DNA of 64,000 nucleotides from Prevotella multiformis DSM 16608 (GCF_000191065.1 NZ_GL872282.1:104683-168682); one strand, 5' to 3'; positions 10,811 through 19,183 are shown, counted from the stretch's first letter. Notes: a model not told the origin generated them from the letters alone. Translations and numbers: made by a program.

Positions 10811-10946
10811 TGTCCCTGTGGTCGGGAAAGGTGTTCCCAACGGTCGGGAACAAGCGTCCCAAGGGCTGGGAACAAGATTCCCATACGGTTGGGAATAAGA
10901 TTCCCACATAGTCGGGAACAGGATTCCCACACAACCGGAAATCCGA
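10811..10946. repeat. Six tandem hyphenated palindromes upstream of secA
   Basis: Six units begin with TCCC at 10813, 10835, 10857, 10879, 10902 and 10925, a period of 22, 22, 22, 23 and 23 bp. Each unit is TCCC, 7-8 bases, GGGA (the last decays to GGAA), then ACAAG-like linker. The array ends about 85 bp before the secA start codon. The phase of about two DNA turns suggests stacked protein sites or a cruciform-forming region; function unknown. There is no spacer diversity, so it is not a CRISPR array. Confidence 0.8.
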
Positions 10947-11030
10947 GAACGAGATACTGTCCGGGCAAAGACATTACAGCCCTGCTGGAACAAAGTCTCT
11001 GCCTGCGACGTACTTATCGGATGTTTGATT

Positions 11031-11054
11031 AAAAAAAGAGGTGGTTCTTCCTCT
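11031..11054 (-). terminator. Rho-independent terminator of the 11109 gene
   Basis: On the minus strand AGAGG, an 8-base loop and CCTCT are followed by a run of seven T residues. It lies 55 bp downstream of the small secreted-protein gene and would end the lnb transcript before the secA upstream repeats. Confidence 0.7.
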
Positions 11055-11108
11055 GGACAATTTATCTTCATGCAAACAGGCGGACACGATGGTCCCGTCC
11101 TGTTTAAA

Positions 11109-11471
11109 TCAAGATACCAGACTGGGGGCACGGATTTGAATCCCCGTCGTCAAGGAGGGATTGGGAAGAAAGAGCTGCTGCTCCTGATGAATATGTGAAT
11201 AAGATGTTGACGCTGCTAAAAGCCCTTCAGGGCGGTCCGCAGTATAGACCAATTTGCTCTGTGCCGGATCGACTTCTTTGCCTTCCTTGATCTGTTTAAA
11301 GGCTTCGAGGACGGAGAGAAGATCCTGGCCGACACCTTTGAAGGCCTGCTGGTGACAGAGGTCTTCAATGTTGACATCACCCAACGCGATCTTCAGCACA
11401 GACTGACAGCCCTGCGCCTCGACCCCTGTTGCCGCCAGAACGACAAGTAAAGCGGTGATATACTTATTCAT
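11109..11471 (-). CDS. Small exported protein of unknown function
   Basis: A 120-residue protein starting with a clear Sec signal peptide (MNKYITALLVVLAATGVEAQ) that probably ends at A-Q about residue 20. The mature part has a helical middle (GVGQDLLSVLEAFKQIKEG) and one Cys pair candidate (C22, C39). I do not recognise a family. Its start overlaps the end of lnb by 8 nt, so it is co-translated with that gene and may act with it in the envelope. The last about 20 residues (PSLTTGIQIRAPSLVS) look unlike the rest and could reflect a changed 3' end. Its terminator is at 11031. Confidence 0.6.
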   Translation of the reverse strand: MNKYITALLVVLAATGVEAQGCQSVLKIALGDVNIEDLCHQQAFKGVGQDLLSVLEAFKQIKEGKEVDPAQSKLVYTADRPEGLLAASTSYSHIHQEQQLFLPNPSLTTGIQIRAPSLVS

Positions 11472-12648
11472 GTGCCTTTTCTCTTTGAGCCACGCGCTTG
11501 AGCGAACGGCTTATTCGTAAATGTAATATGCAATGCAGCAGCAAGAACAATGCCACAATCAATACCGGTACGGAGACACGCTGGAAAAGACAACCGGCGA
11601 ACCCTAAGACAATGAGGATGCTCCATATCTTCCACCAAGTATCTCTCTTCTTTTTGACAGTACTGTAAAGGAAAAAGAGTGGAAGCGGATTGAAGAAGAA
11701 GATGATCACATTCAGGCTTACACAGGGGTGCTGGGAGAAAAGCATGATGAAATAGATCATTCCCAACAGGCCCGACACAAGCATAAGGAAGGCATCCCAG
11801 CCCCAATACAACTGCCGTTTAAGGTTGCTGAACGTCATCATCACGACGCAGAGGAGAACGAACAGGAGGGAGACAGACAACGGGGAAAGTGGGAAACCGC
11901 TCTCGATGTCTTTCTTCTGTGGAGGCAGCAGGGTATGCGTCTCCGCTACAAGAGGCCTGCCGTTATAGGTAGCTTTTTCGAAGTCACACCTTAGGTTGTC
12001 CGGAAGGAACTGCTGCTCGGCCTTTGTTGTCTTGCGGTCGGCATTCACACCAAGCAACAGATCTTCCCCGAACTGCGACCATTCGTAATCATGGTTCCAC
12101 CTGTGCAACATCGAACGGAACGTTTCCGGCTTGTCAGCGACCGGATAGGTGACCTTCCCATGCAGGTGATTGACAAGCATGTCGCGCGCCCTCGTCGTGC
12201 AGTTGTCGTAGAAGAAATTATAGCGATAGACGACATTCTCGGGCTTCATGTTCTCCAGCAAGGCACTGTGGATAGCCTGCTTGTCTTCCGCCGACAGGTT
12301 CAGCACCTGTTCTATGACACCCCTCCCCTCGTAACGGTACTGTGCGAGAAACATATCCATCGGCTCGACTCCCATGCGGTAGTCGGTCAGTCCGAGGATA
12401 AAACGAGGAATAAAATAAGGCTGGTCCTGGGAGAAGATGCCATAGTTGACGGCTATATCCTCCCCGCTCTTCCTGTCAAGATAACGGATTGCGGTATGTC
12501 CATACTGCGCCCAGACTTCTTCACCCGGAGAACAGGTCAAGAGAGAGACCTGGACACTGTCGGCATATACCACCGGCCGTACCCCTGCCGTCGCATCGAA
12601 GACGGACAGGAAGAACAACAGTACGATATAGAACAGCCCCTTTTTCAT
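11464..12648 (-). CDS. lnb: Lnb-type lipoprotein N-acyltransferase candidate (DUF4105)
   Basis: The N-terminal half after the signal peptide is the DUF4105/Lnb_N domain with YGHTAIRY (candidate catalytic His) and YDNCTTRARD (candidate catalytic Cys), a papain-like pair facing the periplasm. The C-terminal about 160 residues form five hydrophobic helices (SVSLLFVLLCVVMMTF, FLMLVSGLLGMIYFIMLF and so on). This layout is that of Lnb, reported to add the third acyl chain to lipoproteins in Bacteroides, which lack classical Lnt. The N-acyltransferase role is inferred from the layout. It heads a two-gene unit with the 120-residue exported protein and has a strong promoter close to its start. Confidence 0.75.
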   Translation of the reverse strand: MKKGLFYIVLLFFLSVFDATAGVRPVVYADSVQVSLLTCSPGEEVWAQYGHTAIRYLDRKSGEDIAVNYGIFSQDQPYFIPRFILGLTDYRMGVEPMDMFLAQYRYEGRGVIEQVLNLSAEDKQAIHSALLENMKPENVVYRYNFFYDNCTTRARDMLVNHLHGKVTYPVADKPETFRSMLHRWNHDYEWSQFGEDLLLGVNADRKTTKAEQQFLPDNLRCDFEKATYNGRPLVAETHTLLPPQKKDIESGFPLSPLSVSLLFVLLCVVMMTFSNLKRQLYWGWDAFLMLVSGLLGMIYFIMLFSQHPCVSLNVIIFFFNPLPLFFLYSTVKKKRDTWWKIWSILIVLGFAGCLFQRVSVPVLIVALFLLLHCILHLRISRSLKRVAQREKAHE

Positions 12649-12656
12649 TTCGCCCG

Positions 12657-12687
12657 CAAAGATAGTAAAAAAGCATGAAATAACAAA
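12657..12687 (-). promoter_or_regulatory. Promoter of lnb
   Basis: On the minus strand TTTG (12684-12687), a 19-bp spacer and TATCTTTG (12657-12664) are a near-perfect Bacteroidetes promoter. The -7 box ends only 8 nt before the start codon, so the predicted 5' leader is just a few bases. Confidence 0.75.
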
Positions 12688-13032
12688 CTATCGCAGGCAA
12701 ATTATAAGGTTTGCATCCAAATTCCACATTGCCGATTTGCCCCTCTCAAACTGGCCGTCCCTTGTATCTTCGTGCGGTATCTCCTGATAGGTTAAGAAGA
12801 AAAAACGTGTCAAAGGACATGACATACGATAGAAAAAGAACTCGGCCGGCCCATCCCACCAAGTTCCATCGGACAGTCGTCCCATCCCATCCTGATGAAT
12901 CAGGTACTGCATCCTGACGGGCTTGCTTCTCCTGTATCAGCTTCTGCCTTTCTCACAGCATTAACATCTCTGAGGTGTTTTATAGCATTCTGTGCCCGAT
13001 GTGTGAACAGGAAAAAAAATCCGTCCGGGCGA
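12688..13032. other. Gene-less stretch, nothing recognised
   Basis: About 345 bp between the lnb promoter and the end of the metallo-hydrolase gene. Short open frames here lack start signals and have no recognisable content. No strong hairpin or repeat was seen. Confidence 0.5.
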
Positions 13033-13932
13033 CTACACCTTGATTCTCAACCCGTCATAGGCAAGGAACACACCGTCGGGAAGCCGTCGCTGCGCCTCCT
13101 CATGCAATCCGACCTGATGGGTGAGATGGGTAAGATAAGTACGTCTGGCACCTATCCGCCTGCTGAACTCGACGGCTTCCGGTATCAGCTGGTGCGAATG
13201 ATGCGGCCGCTCCCAGCGAAGTGCGTTCACCACGAGGGTCTCGACCCCTTCGAGATAAGGAAGCTCGGCATCGTCCATCGTCTTCATGTCCGTTATGTAG
13301 GCGAGCTTCCCGAAACGATAGCCGAAGATGGGCAGCCTGCCGTGCATCACGTTGACAGGCACCACCTCTATGTCGCCGATCCGTATATGGGAATGAGGTG
13401 GAAGGGCATGGAGGTTCAGTTTGGGAACACCGGGATAGAGGTGTTCGGCAAAACAATAGGGGAAATTATGCCGCAGTCCGCCACAGGTGTCTGCATTGGC
13501 ATAGACATCTATGTCGCCTAACCTGCAATAGGGACGTACGTCGTCGATGCCGCCCACATGGTCGTAGTGGATGTGTGTTATCAGCAGTCCGTCTATCTTC
13601 CGGAAAGGCTGCGGCAGCATCTGCTGCCGGAAGTCGGGTCCGCAGTCGATGATGATGCGGGTATGGACGGTCTCCAACAAGGCCGAGGTACGAAGCCGGC
13701 TGTCATGCGGGTCACTGCTCTTGCAGACTTCGCAGGTGCAGCCCAGGACGGGTACGCCGTTGGAAGTACCTGTGCCCAGGAAAGTCAAGGTGCCCCCCGC
13801 TTCTTCCGAAGAAGAGGAGAAGCCATCCCCGCCCCCTCCGAAAGGAAGGGAAGGTCTGACGGACTGTGTACCGGTTGAAGATTGCTGTCTGTCCAAAAGA
13901 TTTGTCGTTTTTGAAATAAAAGCCGCTGTCAC
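13033..13932 (-). CDS. PhnP-like MBL-fold metallo-hydrolase
   Basis: Metallo-beta-lactamase fold hydrolase close to PhnP/phosphodiesterase-type proteins. It opens with LTFLGTGTSNGVPVLGCTC, a zinc-type CTCEVCKS motif and the metal motif HIHYDHVGG; a further metal ligand is in IIDCGPDFRQQ. Homologues normally begin two residues before LTFLG. Here the frame continues 48 codons further to a GTG at 13932, and the extra segment (PFGGGGDGF, EEAGGT) is encoded by a G-rich intergenic-type repeat. The ATG expected before LTFLG is missing, so translation starts either at the GTG or at the TTG at 13788. Substrate unknown. Confidence 0.85.
   Translation of the reverse strand: MTAAFISKTTNLLDRQQSSTGTQSVRPSLPFGGGGDGFSSSSEEAGGTLTFLGTGTSNGVPVLGCTCEVCKSSDPHDSRLRTSALLETVHTRIIIDCGPDFRQQMLPQPFRKIDGLLITHIHYDHVGGIDDVRPYCRLGDIDVYANADTCGGLRHNFPYCFAEHLYPGVPKLNLHALPPHSHIRIGDIEVVPVNVMHGRLPIFGYRFGKLAYITDMKTMDDAELPYLEGVETLVVNALRWERPHHSHQLIPEAVEFSRRIGARRTYLTHLTHQVGLHEEAQRRLPDGVFLAYDGLRIKV
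13827..13853 (-). repeat. G-rich element inside the metallo-hydrolase 5' end
   Basis: On the minus strand TTCCCTTCCTTTCGGAGGGG resembles the element TTCCCTCCCTTCGGAGGG at 14153 in the next intergenic space. It falls in frame within the start of the metallo-hydrolase gene and encodes the PFGGGGDG segment. Confidence 0.5.
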
Positions 13933-14056
13933 CGTAATACTCCCATCACCCTGAGGCGTTCGTTATTACGCATGACACACCTTATTTTATATGATACGTC
14001 CTCCATATATATACTCTGGCACCAAGAAGAATCCTTCCATCCGGCAAGTCACAGAC

Positions 14057-14182
14057 ATTGCTCCCTCCCTCCTACAAAGATGGAGGGGGACTTTGCTCCC
14101 ATCAGCCCTTCTTCTCTCTTTGGACGGTCAGGGGACTTGCTTCCGCCAGGCACTTCCCTCCCTTCGGAGGGTCAGGGGGAGG
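14057..14182 (+). repeat. Two G/C-rich stem-loop elements after murB
   Basis: CCCTCC with GGAGGG pairs flank short loops at about 14057-14091 and again at 14153-14182 (CCCTCCCTTCGGAGGG). The second abuts the murB stop codon at 14183. They resemble the G-rich element in the following gene. A terminator or mRNA-end role is possible; the U-run typical of terminators is absent. Confidence 0.5.
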
Positions 14183-15187
14183 TCACACCACATTCACTTC
14201 CGGATGTATCTCAATACCGAACTTCTCCTTTACGTCATGCTGTATGGCTTCAAAGAGACGGACAACATCGGCCCCGGCAGCACCCCCGAGGTTGACCAGC
14301 ACCAGTGCCTGCTTATCGTAGACACCGGCACGGCCGAGCGACCTGCCCTTCCATCCACACTGTTCGATCATCCATCCGGCAGGAATCTTCTCGTGCGTAC
14401 TGTCTATTGTATAGTGAGGCATACGCTCGTACTGCGCCGCCAGTTCATCGTATTTCTCCTTGGAGACGATGGGATTCATAAAGAAGCTGCCCGCATTCCC
14501 CGTCACCTTGGGGTCGGGAAGTTTGGCATTACGGATGGCGATAATCGTCTGTCGCAGCTCGTCTGCCGTCGGGTGTGCAATACCTCGTTCTGCCAGTGCC
14601 GTGCGTATATTGCCGTAATCGAGCCTGGGCCTGTAGGTGCTGGAAAGACGGTAGGTCACCGACGTAATGAGGTACTTGTTGCGCCACTCATGCTTGAAGC
14701 GGCTCTGACGGTAGCTGTACCCGCAGTCCGTATTCTTGAAGTGACGCACCCTGCCTGTGGCAATCTCCACAGCCTCCACCTCTTCTATCAGGTCCTTGGC
14801 TTCCGCACCGTACGCCCCGATGTTCTGTACGGCACTCGCACCGCACTCACCGGGGATGATCGAAAGGTTCTCTGCACCGTAAAGCCCATGGGAAACACAA
14901 TACGCTACGAAGTCGTCCCACACGTAACCCGACCCACAACGTACACGCCCGCCGCCCACGTCTTCTATAAACGAGATACCCGAATGGAGTACCGTCCCCT
15001 TATAGTCTTCCGTAAGCAACAGGTTGCTGCCGCCGCCGAGTATCAGCAACGGATGATCTTCTTCCTTCAGGGAACGCACAGCCTCCTGCGCCTCCTCCAC
15101 GGACTCGTATTCAACGAAACGCCGGCACTTTGCATCAATGCCGAACGTGTTATGCTCTAACAGACTATAGTCACACTCTATCTTCAT
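14183..15187 (-). CDS. murB: UDP-N-acetylmuramate dehydrogenase MurB
   Basis: FAD enzyme that reduces UDP-GlcNAc-enolpyruvate to UDP-MurNAc in peptidoglycan synthesis, cytoplasmic. The FAD-binding region has LLILGGGSNLLLTEDY and IPGECGASAVQNIGAYG, with the proton-donor stretch GSFFMNPIVS and the C-terminal GWKGRSLGRAGVYDKQALVLVN. At 334 residues it is the type I form. It probably follows the acetyltransferase gene (58 nt gap) in one minus-strand unit. Its stop codon directly adjoins a G-rich stem-loop repeat. Confidence 0.96.
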   Translation of the reverse strand: MKIECDYSLLEHNTFGIDAKCRRFVEYESVEEAQEAVRSLKEEDHPLLILGGGSNLLLTEDYKGTVLHSGISFIEDVGGGRVRCGSGYVWDDFVAYCVSHGLYGAENLSIIPGECGASAVQNIGAYGAEAKDLIEEVEAVEIATGRVRHFKNTDCGYSYRQSRFKHEWRNKYLITSVTYRLSSTYRPRLDYGNIRTALAERGIAHPTADELRQTIIAIRNAKLPDPKVTGNAGSFFMNPIVSKEKYDELAAQYERMPHYTIDSTHEKIPAGWMIEQCGWKGRSLGRAGVYDKQALVLVNLGGAAGADVVRLFEAIQHDVKEKFGIEIHPEVNVV

Positions 15188-15245
15188 TTTAACTTATTCC
15201 GTTTTGGCGTTGCCTTTGTTTCTGTTCATAACTTATAACAAGGAA

Positions 15246-15818
15246 CTATTCTTCCTGGTATCTGATGACCCTTGCCGGACTGCCGACAGCAACAGCATTG
15301 GCAGGTATGTCCTTTGTCACCACTGCTCCTGCGCCTATCACGGCATTACGACCTATCGTCACACCGGGCAGGAGGATGGCTCCGCCGCCAATCCACGCAC
15401 CGTCTTCTATCTTGACAGGTCGGGCATAGATATTCCACCCTCCGCCGGGAATCATCCGTTCTCCGGCAGTGACAGGATGCGCGGCTGTATAGATTTTCAC
15501 GTCTGAAGCGATGAGAACATGATTGCCGATGTCAATACGGTTATTGTCTACAAACGTACAGTTCATATTGATAACGACCCAGTCGCCCAAGTGGATATTG
15601 ACACCATACTCACAATGAAAATCAACATCGATATGAACCGGCTCACCGACAGAGCCGAACAGCTGCTCAAAAATCCTGCGCTTGCCCTCGTGGTCGGCAT
15701 AGTCGCAATCGTTCAACTTACGCAATAAGCGTTTCGTACGTAATATTATCTGCTGCAATTCCGGGTCGACAGCATTAAAGAACTCACCATCCAAGGCTTT
15801 CTGACGTTCACTTTTCAT
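15246..15818 (-). CDS. Sugar O-acetyltransferase (Maa/LacA type)
   Basis: Left-handed beta-helix (hexapeptide repeat) acetyl-CoA transferase of the maltose/galactoside O-acetyltransferase group. The N-terminal helical Mac domain (SERQKALDGEFFNAVDPELQ) is followed by hexapeptide turns; the catalytic His lies in IYTAAHPVTAGER, and the acetyl-CoA loop is GGGAILLPGVTIG. I chose the ATG at 15818 because it gives the family length of 190 residues; the frame runs further upstream into sequence without similarity. True acceptor sugar unknown. Lies between murB and the DUF4348 gene on the same strand. Confidence 0.88.
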   Translation of the reverse strand: MKSERQKALDGEFFNAVDPELQQIILRTKRLLRKLNDCDYADHEGKRRIFEQLFGSVGEPVHIDVDFHCEYGVNIHLGDWVVINMNCTFVDNNRIDIGNHVLIASDVKIYTAAHPVTAGERMIPGGGWNIYARPVKIEDGAWIGGGAILLPGVTIGRNAVIGAGAVVTKDIPANAVAVGSPARVIRYQEE

Positions 15819-15894
15819 AAGCAACAGGCATTGTAAAGTTGGGTATATGCTAAAGAAAGACCCGCTACCGATGATCAGGCAGAGGGCCTTCCCG

Positions 15895-16752
15895 TCAATA
15901 AGCGACGATCTTCTCCAGCCGCCAGTCCTTTCCGTGCCGTCTGAAGAACAGCTGCGTCTCCGCTCCATTGGCCAGTCCGCGGAAAGTAAGAATCTTGCGG
16001 TCCGACTCCGAGTACTTCTGGCCATAGAGGATATTGTAAATCATCTCGCCCGGTACTTCCGGAAGGAACGACGACCACTCCCCGGCAGGGATGGTGGTAT
16101 TGATGGTCGCGACCTCCTCGCCATTGGGATCGGGTCCTGAATAGGCCAGCGGATTCTTCACGAAGCCCCTGCCGCTGTGGGCAAAGAAGCGGGAAAGGAA
16201 CGTGAAGAACGAAGCGTTATAGCTCTGCTTGAAACCGATAGTACAGATTTTGTTCAGCTTCCATTTCCCATCCTGATGGTCGAACCAGTACTGTTCCACG
16301 GTTCTTTTCCTCAAGTGGATCTTTTCGACAATCACACTGTCCAGGTCTGTTGCCTTCGGATACTTCATCTGCTTCTCGTTGTCGAAAATCAGCGTGTAAT
16401 ATCCCTGCGGCCGGAAGAAATGGTCGGTCTTCCACTGGCTGCGCATCAGCTCTGATGTCTTCCCGCCGTTGACAACCGGCAGCGGAAATTTGATGCGGCT
16501 GCGCTGCAGCTTCCTGTTGGCAATGAAATTGAAGAAGAAGTCATCAAACAGCTGGTCGGCTGCCTTCGGCATCGGCGTGGAGGCAATCACCTCCGTAGCA
16601 GAGTCGACGGTATCAGCGGTGTCACTGTCCGCCGCCATGGCAGAATCCGTACTGGAACTGTCCGCCGCTTCAACCTTCCTGTTAGAACAGCCTGTGGTGA
16701 CCGCCATCATGGCCACACAGACACATACAACAAGTAAAAATGCTTTTCTCAT
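15895..16752 (-). CDS. DUF4348 lipoprotein
   Basis: Bacteroidetes DUF4348 family, function unknown. A lipoprotein signal (FLLVVCVCVAMMAVTTGC) gives an acylated Cys at residue 22, followed by a Ser/Thr/Asp-rich linker (ADSSSTDSAMAADSDTADT) that would extend from the membrane. The folded domain begins at DDFFFNFIANRKLQRSRIKFPL and ends with GKDWRLEKIVAY at the very C-terminus, as in nuclear-transport-factor-like domains. A -7 box lies at 16783. It likely heads the unit with the acetyltransferase (76 nt gap) and murB. Confidence 0.82.
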   Translation of the reverse strand: MRKAFLLVVCVCVAMMAVTTGCSNRKVEAADSSSTDSAMAADSDTADTVDSATEVIASTPMPKAADQLFDDFFFNFIANRKLQRSRIKFPLPVVNGGKTSELMRSQWKTDHFFRPQGYYTLIFDNEKQMKYPKATDLDSVIVEKIHLRKRTVEQYWFDHQDGKWKLNKICTIGFKQSYNASFFTFLSRFFAHSGRGFVKNPLAYSGPDPNGEEVATINTTIPAGEWSSFLPEVPGEMIYNILYGQKYSESDRKILTFRGLANGAETQLFFRRHGKDWRLEKIVAY

Positions 16753-16782
16753 ACGCTCGTTTTATTCGTCTCAAATTTCCTG

Positions 16783-16790
16783 CAAATGTA
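16783..16790 (-). promoter_or_regulatory. -7 box of the DUF4348 gene
   Basis: TACATTTG (then C) on the minus strand matches TAnnTTTG, 31 nt before the start codon. The -33 box is not clear. Confidence 0.5.
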
Positions 16791-16865
16791 CGATATTTAT
16801 TTCTAATAAGACAGGAAAAACATAAATTTATATCAGGGTAATTTCTCCGTTCCGATTATAAATCG

Positions 16866-16873
16866 TACCTTTG
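16866..16873 (+). promoter_or_regulatory. -7 box of pheS
   Basis: TACCTTTG (then C) 21 nt before the pheS start. It diverges from the DUF4348 box 75 bp away. The -33 box is weak. Confidence 0.55.
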
Positions 16874-16893
16874 CAGGAAAATAACCAAGCAGT

Positions 16894-17931
16894 ATGCTAT
16901 TAGACAAGATAGAAGAACTTCTCAAGGAAGTGAGCGCACTTACGGCACAGAATGCCGGCGACGTGGAACAGCTCCGACTGAAATACCTCAGCAAGAAAGG
17001 CGAAATCAACGCATTGATGAGTGAGTTCCGGAATGTGGCGGCCGACCAGAAGAAGGCCGTCGGCATGAAAATCAACGAACTCAAGCAGCTCGCACAGAAC
17101 AGAATCAACGAGCTGAAGGACCAGCTCGAGACCAGCGAGGCACAGAGCGACGACATCGACCTTACACGCACCGCCTACCCCATCAGCCTGGGTACACGGC
17201 ATCCGCTGACACTTGTCAAGAACGAAATCATCGACATCTTCGCACGGATGGGCTTCACGCTCTATCAGGGTCCGGAGATTGACGACGACCAGCACGTGTT
17301 CACCATGCTGAACTTCGCCGCCGACCATCCGGCACGCGATATGCAGGACACCTTCTTCATCGAGCGCAGCAATACGATGGACGTGACGAAGAACGTGCTT
17401 CTCCGCAGCCATACCTCCAACGACGAGGCACATTATATGTCTACCCACAAGCCGCCGATCCGCGTGCTCTGTCCGGGCCGCGTCTACCGCAACGAGGCTA
17501 TCTCGGCACGCGCCCACTGCTTCTTCCATCAGGTAGAAGGGCTCTATGTAGACAGGAACGTCAGCTTCACCGACCTCAAGCAGGTGCTGCTCACTTTTGC
17601 CCGTGAGATGTTCGGTGCCGGCACGAAGATACGCCTCCGCCCGAGTTACTTCCCATTCACCGAGCCGAGTGCCGAGATGGACATCAGCTGCAATATCTGC
17701 GGCGGCGAGGGATGCGGCTTCTGCAAACACACCGGCTGGGTGGAGATTCTCGGCTGCGGTATGGTCGACCCGCACGACCTTGAGGCCTGCGGCATCGACT
17801 CCAGCGTCTATACCGGCTACGCTTTCGGCATGGGTGTCGAGCGCATCGCCAACCTCAAGTACCGTGTCAGCGACCTCCGCCTCTTCTCCGAAAACGACAC
17901 CCGCTTCCTCCGGGAGTTCGAAGGGGCTTAA
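16894..17931 (+). CDS. pheS: Phenylalanyl-tRNA synthetase alpha subunit
   Basis: Class II aminoacyl-tRNA synthetase subunit that with PheT charges tRNA-Phe. The N-terminal coiled coil (about residues 1-90) is followed by motif 2 (RVYRNEAISARAHCFFHQVEGLYVD) and motif 3 (GYAFGMGVERIANLKY). The insertion CNICGGEGCGFCKHTGWVEILGCG carries four or more Cys, as in many bacterial PheS. Length of 345 residues is standard. pheT is not adjacent; a terminator follows at 17998, so pheS is transcribed alone as in other Bacteroidetes. Confidence 0.97.
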   Translation: MLLDKIEELLKEVSALTAQNAGDVEQLRLKYLSKKGEINALMSEFRNVAADQKKAVGMKINELKQLAQNRINELKDQLETSEAQSDDIDLTRTAYPISLGTRHPLTLVKNEIIDIFARMGFTLYQGPEIDDDQHVFTMLNFAADHPARDMQDTFFIERSNTMDVTKNVLLRSHTSNDEAHYMSTHKPPIRVLCPGRVYRNEAISARAHCFFHQVEGLYVDRNVSFTDLKQVLLTFAREMFGAGTKIRLRPSYFPFTEPSAEMDISCNICGGEGCGFCKHTGWVEILGCGMVDPHDLEACGIDSSVYTGYAFGMGVERIANLKYRVSDLRLFSENDTRFLREFEGA

Positions 17932-17997
17932 GTCGGCAATATCCTTATCAGCGACAGACACAGACCGACATAGATTTTTCAGAATGCCTGATAATAG

Positions 17998-18040
17998 ATG
18001 GGCGTTGATGAATTGCTTAATGCGCTTCATCGACGCCCAT
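17998..18040 (+). terminator. Terminator of pheS
   Basis: ATGGGCGTTGATGAA and TTCATCGACGCCCAT form a 15-bp stem with one G-U pair around a 13-base loop, followed within four bases by TTTTT. It lies 67 bp after the pheS stop. Confidence 0.85.
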
Positions 18041-18385
18041 TGCCTTTTTGGCATATTCAGGAATTATCCACGATGGGGGTTTGCTTTTCAGGCGATCAGA
18101 CCCTGCTTCTTTCTTGAAAGGACACAGGGAAGGATGCAGCAGAATGGAAAAGCAGGAAATCCCGCATGAGAAAGCACAAAAATAGACGACTCTCCACCCT
18201 ATCAACGACAGACCGACTTGCTTTTTCAGAACATGCCTTACCCCCCGACTTTCATCGATTCCCAGTCTTCCCTTTCTTTCCCGGGTATTGCCGTACAGCA
18301 GCCACTCGCCAGATGATTCTGGAATCTGTCTCTTACGATATGTGTTGTATGGACTGGCATGCAACTCTTTCCACCTCCTGCCGAT

Positions 18386-18402
18386 GTGCCGATGCTCGGC
18401 AC
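18386..18402 (+). repeat. Dispersed covarying hairpin, copy 2
   Basis: GTGCCGA-TGC-TCGGCAC is a perfect 7-bp stem. It differs from the GTGTTGA-TGC-TCAACAC copy at 48866 by paired changes on both arms. It is preceded by CTGCCGAT, shared with that copy. Confidence 0.55.
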
Positions 18403-18540
18403 CGGTTGTGTTTGCTGTCGACATCAAGTGTGTTGAGGGCACACACGCTTCCAATCTGCTGACGGTACAGGAGCCGCCAGTAGTGAAATGCAAGACGAGA
18501 AGTACTGCCAACAGGAAAGACTGGAAAATGCTTTTCAAAG

Positions 18541-18625
18541 TCTGCTGTCACTTCTGTCACTTTCGAGATTTGCTTAACCTGATGATAGAAATCCGGTTAG
18601 GCTGAATATGAAAAGTGACAGCAGA
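18541..18625. other. Nested stem-loop in the pheS-island gap
   Basis: TCTGCTGTCACTT at 18541 pairs with AAGTGACAGCAGA at 18613, enclosing a second stem of GCTTAACC and GGTTAGGC. No gene adjoins it. It may be a decayed element end. The rest of 18041-19059 holds a lone -7-like TATATTTG at 18769 but no gene I can support. Confidence 0.5.
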
Positions 18626-19059
18626 TGAAATCAAAAACAAAACAGAACAGAACAAAGAAGAACATATCAGGACCTAACCAAAAAGCTGGAAAACAGGATG
18701 CAGAATGAATGGATAGGGCTAATCTTTGTTTTCAATCCGTTCAATAGTGTATTTACAAAATAAAGTTGTATATTTGCTCTTGAAAGTGGTTTGCCACGGG
18801 TGTGTGCGTTCCTCCGTAAAACTTTGGAGAGGACAGACTTTGCAACGGTGTATCCACAACATAACACATGACATGGGACGTCTGCGGGTATAGAGCCTTA
18901 CGGTGGAGGTCGGTTTGTGATGGAGAAGAAATTCCCTATACTGTGATGAACGTCACAGAAGGGAAGTTACGTCCCCCGGATTTTGATTCTTTTCCCGCAT
19001 CTTCAATCTCCCCCATCCCGCCCCCTTGGTCTCTCGGGATGACCGATCGGTCCCGACGA

Positions 19060-19183
19060 TCCGCAGGCCGATTACGGCTTACGTCCCTAACGACACGACA
19101 CGTGAAGAAACATTCTTCTATCACGGTGATCACCTCGTCAGCATGTCTTACATCACAGATAATCACGCCTACAACGGCTAACA
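19060..19183 (+). pseudogene. Rhs-repeat protein remnant
   Basis: One frame reads ITAYVPNDTTREETFFYHG followed by DHLVSMSYITDNHAYNG and a stop. This matches the last core repeat of Bacteroidetes Rhs/YD-repeat proteins (FYHxDHLGSxSYITD). No start codon or upstream core is present, so it is a fragment of about 40 codons left where a large rhs gene once lay. It marks the left part of the island and is followed by a series of small genes. Function as a protein is unlikely. Confidence 0.75.

Noticed and set aside
10811..10946. Possible CRISPR array
   Set aside because: Period of 22-23 bp with only 7-8 variable bases per unit leaves no room for spacers; no cas genes in the window.
11125..11150. 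GGATTCAAATCC-like sequence resembling a tRNA T arm
   Set aside because: No acceptor, anticodon or D arm can be built around it, and the T stem itself does not pair.
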